Shown here: piece by piece, positions 62,007 through 64,000 of the stretch
Layout: each line of letters begins with the position of its first letter
Numbering within the stretch: position 1 is the stretch's first letter
Assembly: GCA_030706635.1 (NCBI GenBank)
Contig: JAUZOD010000014.1
Coordinates: forward strand, 16,063 to 80,062
DNA length: 64,000 nt
Direction of reading: 5' to 3'
DNA from: Bacteroidota bacterium
Lineage (GTDB): Bacteria > Bacteroidota > Bacteroidia > Chitinophagales > Chitinophagaceae
Made by a program: the position numbers and the translations under genes
Notes under the pieces: model-generated
The model's input: the letters and a program-made list of their open reading frames with translations, nothing else
Told to the model about the DNA's origin: nothing
Database searches by the model: none

Positions 62007-62144
62007 GATGACGGTTGACGGTTGACGGTTGACGGTTGACGGTTGACGGTTGACGGTTTACGGAATTAAGGTGCAACAAGGTAACTGAATTCAGGCGTAA
62101 TGATTCACCTAAAGTCGGTCAACCGTCAACCGTCAACCGTCATC
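62007..62144. repeat. Heptamer inverted-repeat element, copy E with seven tandem units
   Basis: The left arm holds GAT-GACGGTT and seven perfect GACGGTT units (62010-62058). The right arm at 62116-62144 has three inverse units. The middle has GGCGTAATGATTCACCT, a drifted core. The right arm encodes the last residues (VDG) and stop of adk. The unit number in the left arm is likely to vary by slippage. Confidence 0.85.
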
Positions 62145-62713
62145 CTTTTCTCGATTTCCGTGCTCAGTTTCGCAAAAATTTCGTCCACAGATCCTTCGCC
62201 TGGAATGAACACCACTTTGTTAAACTTCCTGTAGTGATCTGCAACTGCTGCAGTCTTTCTTTCGTATTCTTCAATGCGGGATCCGATAATGGATTCATCG
62301 CGGTCATCTGTGCGGTCTGAGGTGAGTCCGCGGTTTAACAGTCGCTTTACGAGTTCCGATTTGCTCACCTGAAGGGCAAGAACGATATTAATGGAAGTCT
62401 TTTTTTCTGACAGCAACGCATCGAGTGCATCCGCCTGCGCATTGGTCCGGGGAAACCCGTCGAACAGGAATCCTTTTGCATTCGGATTGTGGTCAAGTGC
62501 TGCTCTGATCATGCCGATCACCACCGCATCCGGAACCAGTTTACCCTGGTCCATCAGACTTTTTGCTTCCAGCCCGAGGGCAGTACCATTCCTGATCTCG
62601 CTGCGGAGAATATCGCCAGTGCTCAGATGCTTTAAACCAAACCGGGCGATGAGTTTTTCGGACTGGGTGCCTTTGCCACTTCCCGGAGGACCAAAGAGGA
62701 TCAGATTGAACAT
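62126..62713 (-). CDS. adk: Adenylate kinase
   Basis: 195 residues: P-loop ILFGPPGSGKGTQSEKL, HLSTGDILRSEIRNGT (AMP binding), FLFDGFPRTNAQADAL, and a short lid (RTDDRDESIIGSRIEEY). It interconverts ATP, AMP and ADP. The short lid without zinc ligands is usual for the ~190-residue class. The last residues and stop derive from repeat copy E. Confidence 0.95.
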   Translation of the reverse strand: MFNLILFGPPGSGKGTQSEKLIARFGLKHLSTGDILRSEIRNGTALGLEAKSLMDQGKLVPDAVVIGMIRAALDHNPNAKGFLFDGFPRTNAQADALDALLSEKKTSINIVLALQVSKSELVKRLLNRGLTSDRTDDRDESIIGSRIEEYERKTAAVADHYRKFNKVVFIPGEGSVDEIFAKLSTEIEKRMTVDG

Positions 62714-62730
62714 GTTGTTTAGCTTAGAAA

Positions 62731-62738
62731 CAAATATA
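62731..62738 (-). promoter_or_regulatory. -7 element of adk
   Basis: The minus-strand sequence TATATTTG matches TAnnTTTG, 18 bp before the adk ATG. Confidence 0.5.
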
Positions 62739-62907
62739 GTGCAGCATTCTTATAATTCCTTTAACAAATACCTGTTTTCATTATGGGAATCCCTGATTAA
62801 AGGCTCATTTTTTAGCATAAAATAAATTCCAAAACCTTTATGTTGTCAGAATCTTGACAATCCAAACGAACCACTGCACCGTACATTTGTTACATAAATC
62901 GCAGGCC

Positions 62908-63462
62908 ATGAAAAGACTCATAAAAATCTCCGGAATTTTGCTGCTGGCATTTCTTTTCCAGCAATGCAGTTACTCGCAAACTTCAACCAAAAATAAAATA
63001 GCAATGGATAATTCAAAACCAGGTTTCGATACCTCCGGTGTTAACCGCACGGATGCCGAATGGAAAAAAATCCTGCCAGAAGATGTTTATTATGTAGCCC
63101 GGTTAAAAGGTACGGAAAGACCGTATAGCAGCAAGTATGAATTCTCCAAAGACATCGGCACCTACTATTGTGCTGTATGTGGTAATCCATTATTTAAAAG
63201 TGATACCAAGTTTGAGAGCGGCTGCGGCTGGCCGAGTTTCTATGAGCCCATCAGCAAGAACAGCGTCATCTTCTCAGAAGACAATACCCTGGGGATGCAG
63301 AGAACAGAGGTGATGTGTGGTAAATGCAAATCCCATCTCGGTCATGTGTTTAATGATGGGCCGCCGCCCACTGGTTTGCGCTATTGCATAAATGGCGTGG
63401 TGCTGGACTTTCACAAGGCTCAGGAAGCGCAGAAGAAGTACGACGCAAAAACAGGGGGATAA
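62908..63462 (+). CDS. msrB: Exported peptide-methionine (R)-S-oxide reductase
   Basis: 184 residues: a signal segment (KRLIKISGILLLAFLFQQCS), possibly a lipoprotein with a relaxed lipobox at FQQC, then the MsrB domain. Zinc Cys pairs are in CAVCGNPLF and MCGKCKSHLGH; the catalytic Cys is in GLRYCINGVVLDF. FESGCGWPSFYEP is characteristic. It repairs oxidised methionine in periplasmic or surface proteins. The ATG at 62908 starts the signal peptide. Confidence 0.92.
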   Translation: MKRLIKISGILLLAFLFQQCSYSQTSTKNKIAMDNSKPGFDTSGVNRTDAEWKKILPEDVYYVARLKGTERPYSSKYEFSKDIGTYYCAVCGNPLFKSDTKFESGCGWPSFYEPISKNSVIFSEDNTLGMQRTEVMCGKCKSHLGHVFNDGPPPTGLRYCINGVVLDFHKAQEAQKKYDAKTGG

Positions 63463-64000
63463 AGATTTTTATAGCATAAGACAGGCAAACTGCTTCAGGA
63501 GAAGCAGTTTTTTTTGACTTCATTCATGCGGCAGGGCATTTTCTCCATTGGATCAATTGCTGGCCCATCAGCTGTTAATAACGGAACCTTCGTCAAGAAT
63601 ATCCCCGACCACGGTATTGGAATTATTGCGCATATTCTCTAAATGAAGTATGACTTTGTCTTCATCGAGCTCAATTTTCTAAATGTTCACCTTTAATTTA
63701 TTCGCGAGTGTGCTTGTTTAAAAAACCTGGGAACTGCGATGAGGGCGCTAAGAAAGTGTGTGAGTTTATTCACTTATTCGATAAGGAGATGAAAGTGCAA
63801 ATTTATAGTATCGATGAAAATTGGAGAAGAACCGGCATGCCACCGTAGGAGTGGTTAAGCATTGCAAAAAGGCAAAACTGCGCTTTATGTGTATAGTCAA
63901 AGCCTGATGAACCGCAGCTCTGACGGAAAAGTGTTGATGATAAAACATTTTTTCCTTCAGCTGCATACTAAAAAGACCGGGTTTGCGTTGCCTCCAATAG
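63463..64000. other. Right-end intergenic region
   Basis: Apart from the msrB terminator I find no gene, RNA or repeat here that I can support. A frame open on the plus strand from 63858 to the window end reads KGKTALYVYSQSLMNRSSDG and on, but begins with no convincing start and matches no family I know. It might be the start of a gene beyond the window. Confidence 0.4.
63487..63515 (+). terminator. Intrinsic terminator of msrB
   Basis: AAACTGCTTC and GAAGCAGTTT flank AGGA and are followed by TTTTTT. Confidence 0.85.

Noticed and set aside
62007..62144. CRISPR array
   Set aside because: Units are 7 bp with no unique spacers, and no cas genes are in the window.
63766..63966. 66-codon minus-strand frame near the right edge
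   Set aside because: No family, no promoter and aromatic/basic composition typical of chance frames in AT-rich intergenic DNA.

Overview
The window looks like chromosomal DNA from a Bacteroidetes bacterium, most likely a Chitinophagaceae-like member of the phylum. The signs are gldC and a GldE-like gene, two secreted proteins with type IX secretion C-terminal tails, DUF4290, DUF2911 and LptC forms typical of the phylum, a MurA with Asp in place of the usual active-site Cys, and promoters of the TTG-N19-20-TAnnTTTG type with no Shine-Dalgarno signal. Both ends are open: trmB is cut at the left edge, and the last 540 bases hold no gene I can support. I see no insertion sequence, prophage or CRISPR array.

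Layout. 0-5 kb: trmB, a small membrane protein, a tRNA-like RNA gene with its own terminator transcribed divergently from an Lrp/AsnC regulator, an unaccompanied OppC-type permease, a GT2 glycosyltransferase and a MarR regulator. 5-11 kb: an acyl-CoA dehydrogenase, a Dabb protein and the oxidative pentose phosphate operon gnd-zwf-pgl. 11-20 kb: a large PQQ-like/discoidin/FN3 secreted protein, two small c-type cytochromes, an MFS exporter, an RRM RNA-binding protein with a long leader, a YXWGXW lipoprotein, an unaccompanied KorB and a JmjC-like cupin. 20-34 kb: YrdC/Sua5-like, GNAT, RNase HII, heme A synthase, a membrane patatin, a diacylglycerol-kinase-like protein, an HGSNAT-like membrane acyltransferase, TypA, GT2, MeaB, a LON-domain protein, CoaX and LptC. 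34-50 kb: LysS, a fatty acid hydroxylase, a TIGR02757 protein, a trans-sulfuration enzyme, DUF2911, an AcpH-like protein, an alpha/beta hydrolase, a deoxyhypusine-synthase-like protein, PaaZ with an enoyl-CoA isomerase/hydratase, a beta carbonic anhydrase, FabG, a polytopic membrane protein, GH3 and LptB. 50-64 kb: MetF, CbpA-CbpM, a CocE-type hydrolase, YqeY, GldC, a T9SS cargo protein, DUF4290-murA-gmk-GldE-like, TatC, Adk and an exported MsrB.

Most genes are housekeeping, in runs of one to four. Clear functional groups are gnd-zwf-pgl (NADPH and pentoses), paaZ plus its isomerase (part of phenylacetyl-CoA breakdown), cbpA-cbpM (chaperone and modulator), DUF4290-murA-gmk-GldE-like (envelope and nucleotide housekeeping), and LptB and LptC at separate sites (LPS export).

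The two most unusual features are non-coding. One is a minus-strand RNA of about 172 nt (1006-1178). It has a tRNA acceptor stem, a Leu/Ser-like D arm, an anticodon-like arm and a perfect T arm, but about 100 nt where a variable arm should be. The other is a family of intergenic inverted repeats whose arms are tandem 7-bp units (GACGGWT, and in one copy GACARTK). There are six paired copies and two half copies, and in at least three places the repeat supplies the last codons and stop of the neighbouring gene. On the protein side, CoaX lacks the usual catalytic Asp motif, MurA carries Asp121, and there is a bacterial deoxyhypusine-synthase-like protein with the catalytic Lys kept.
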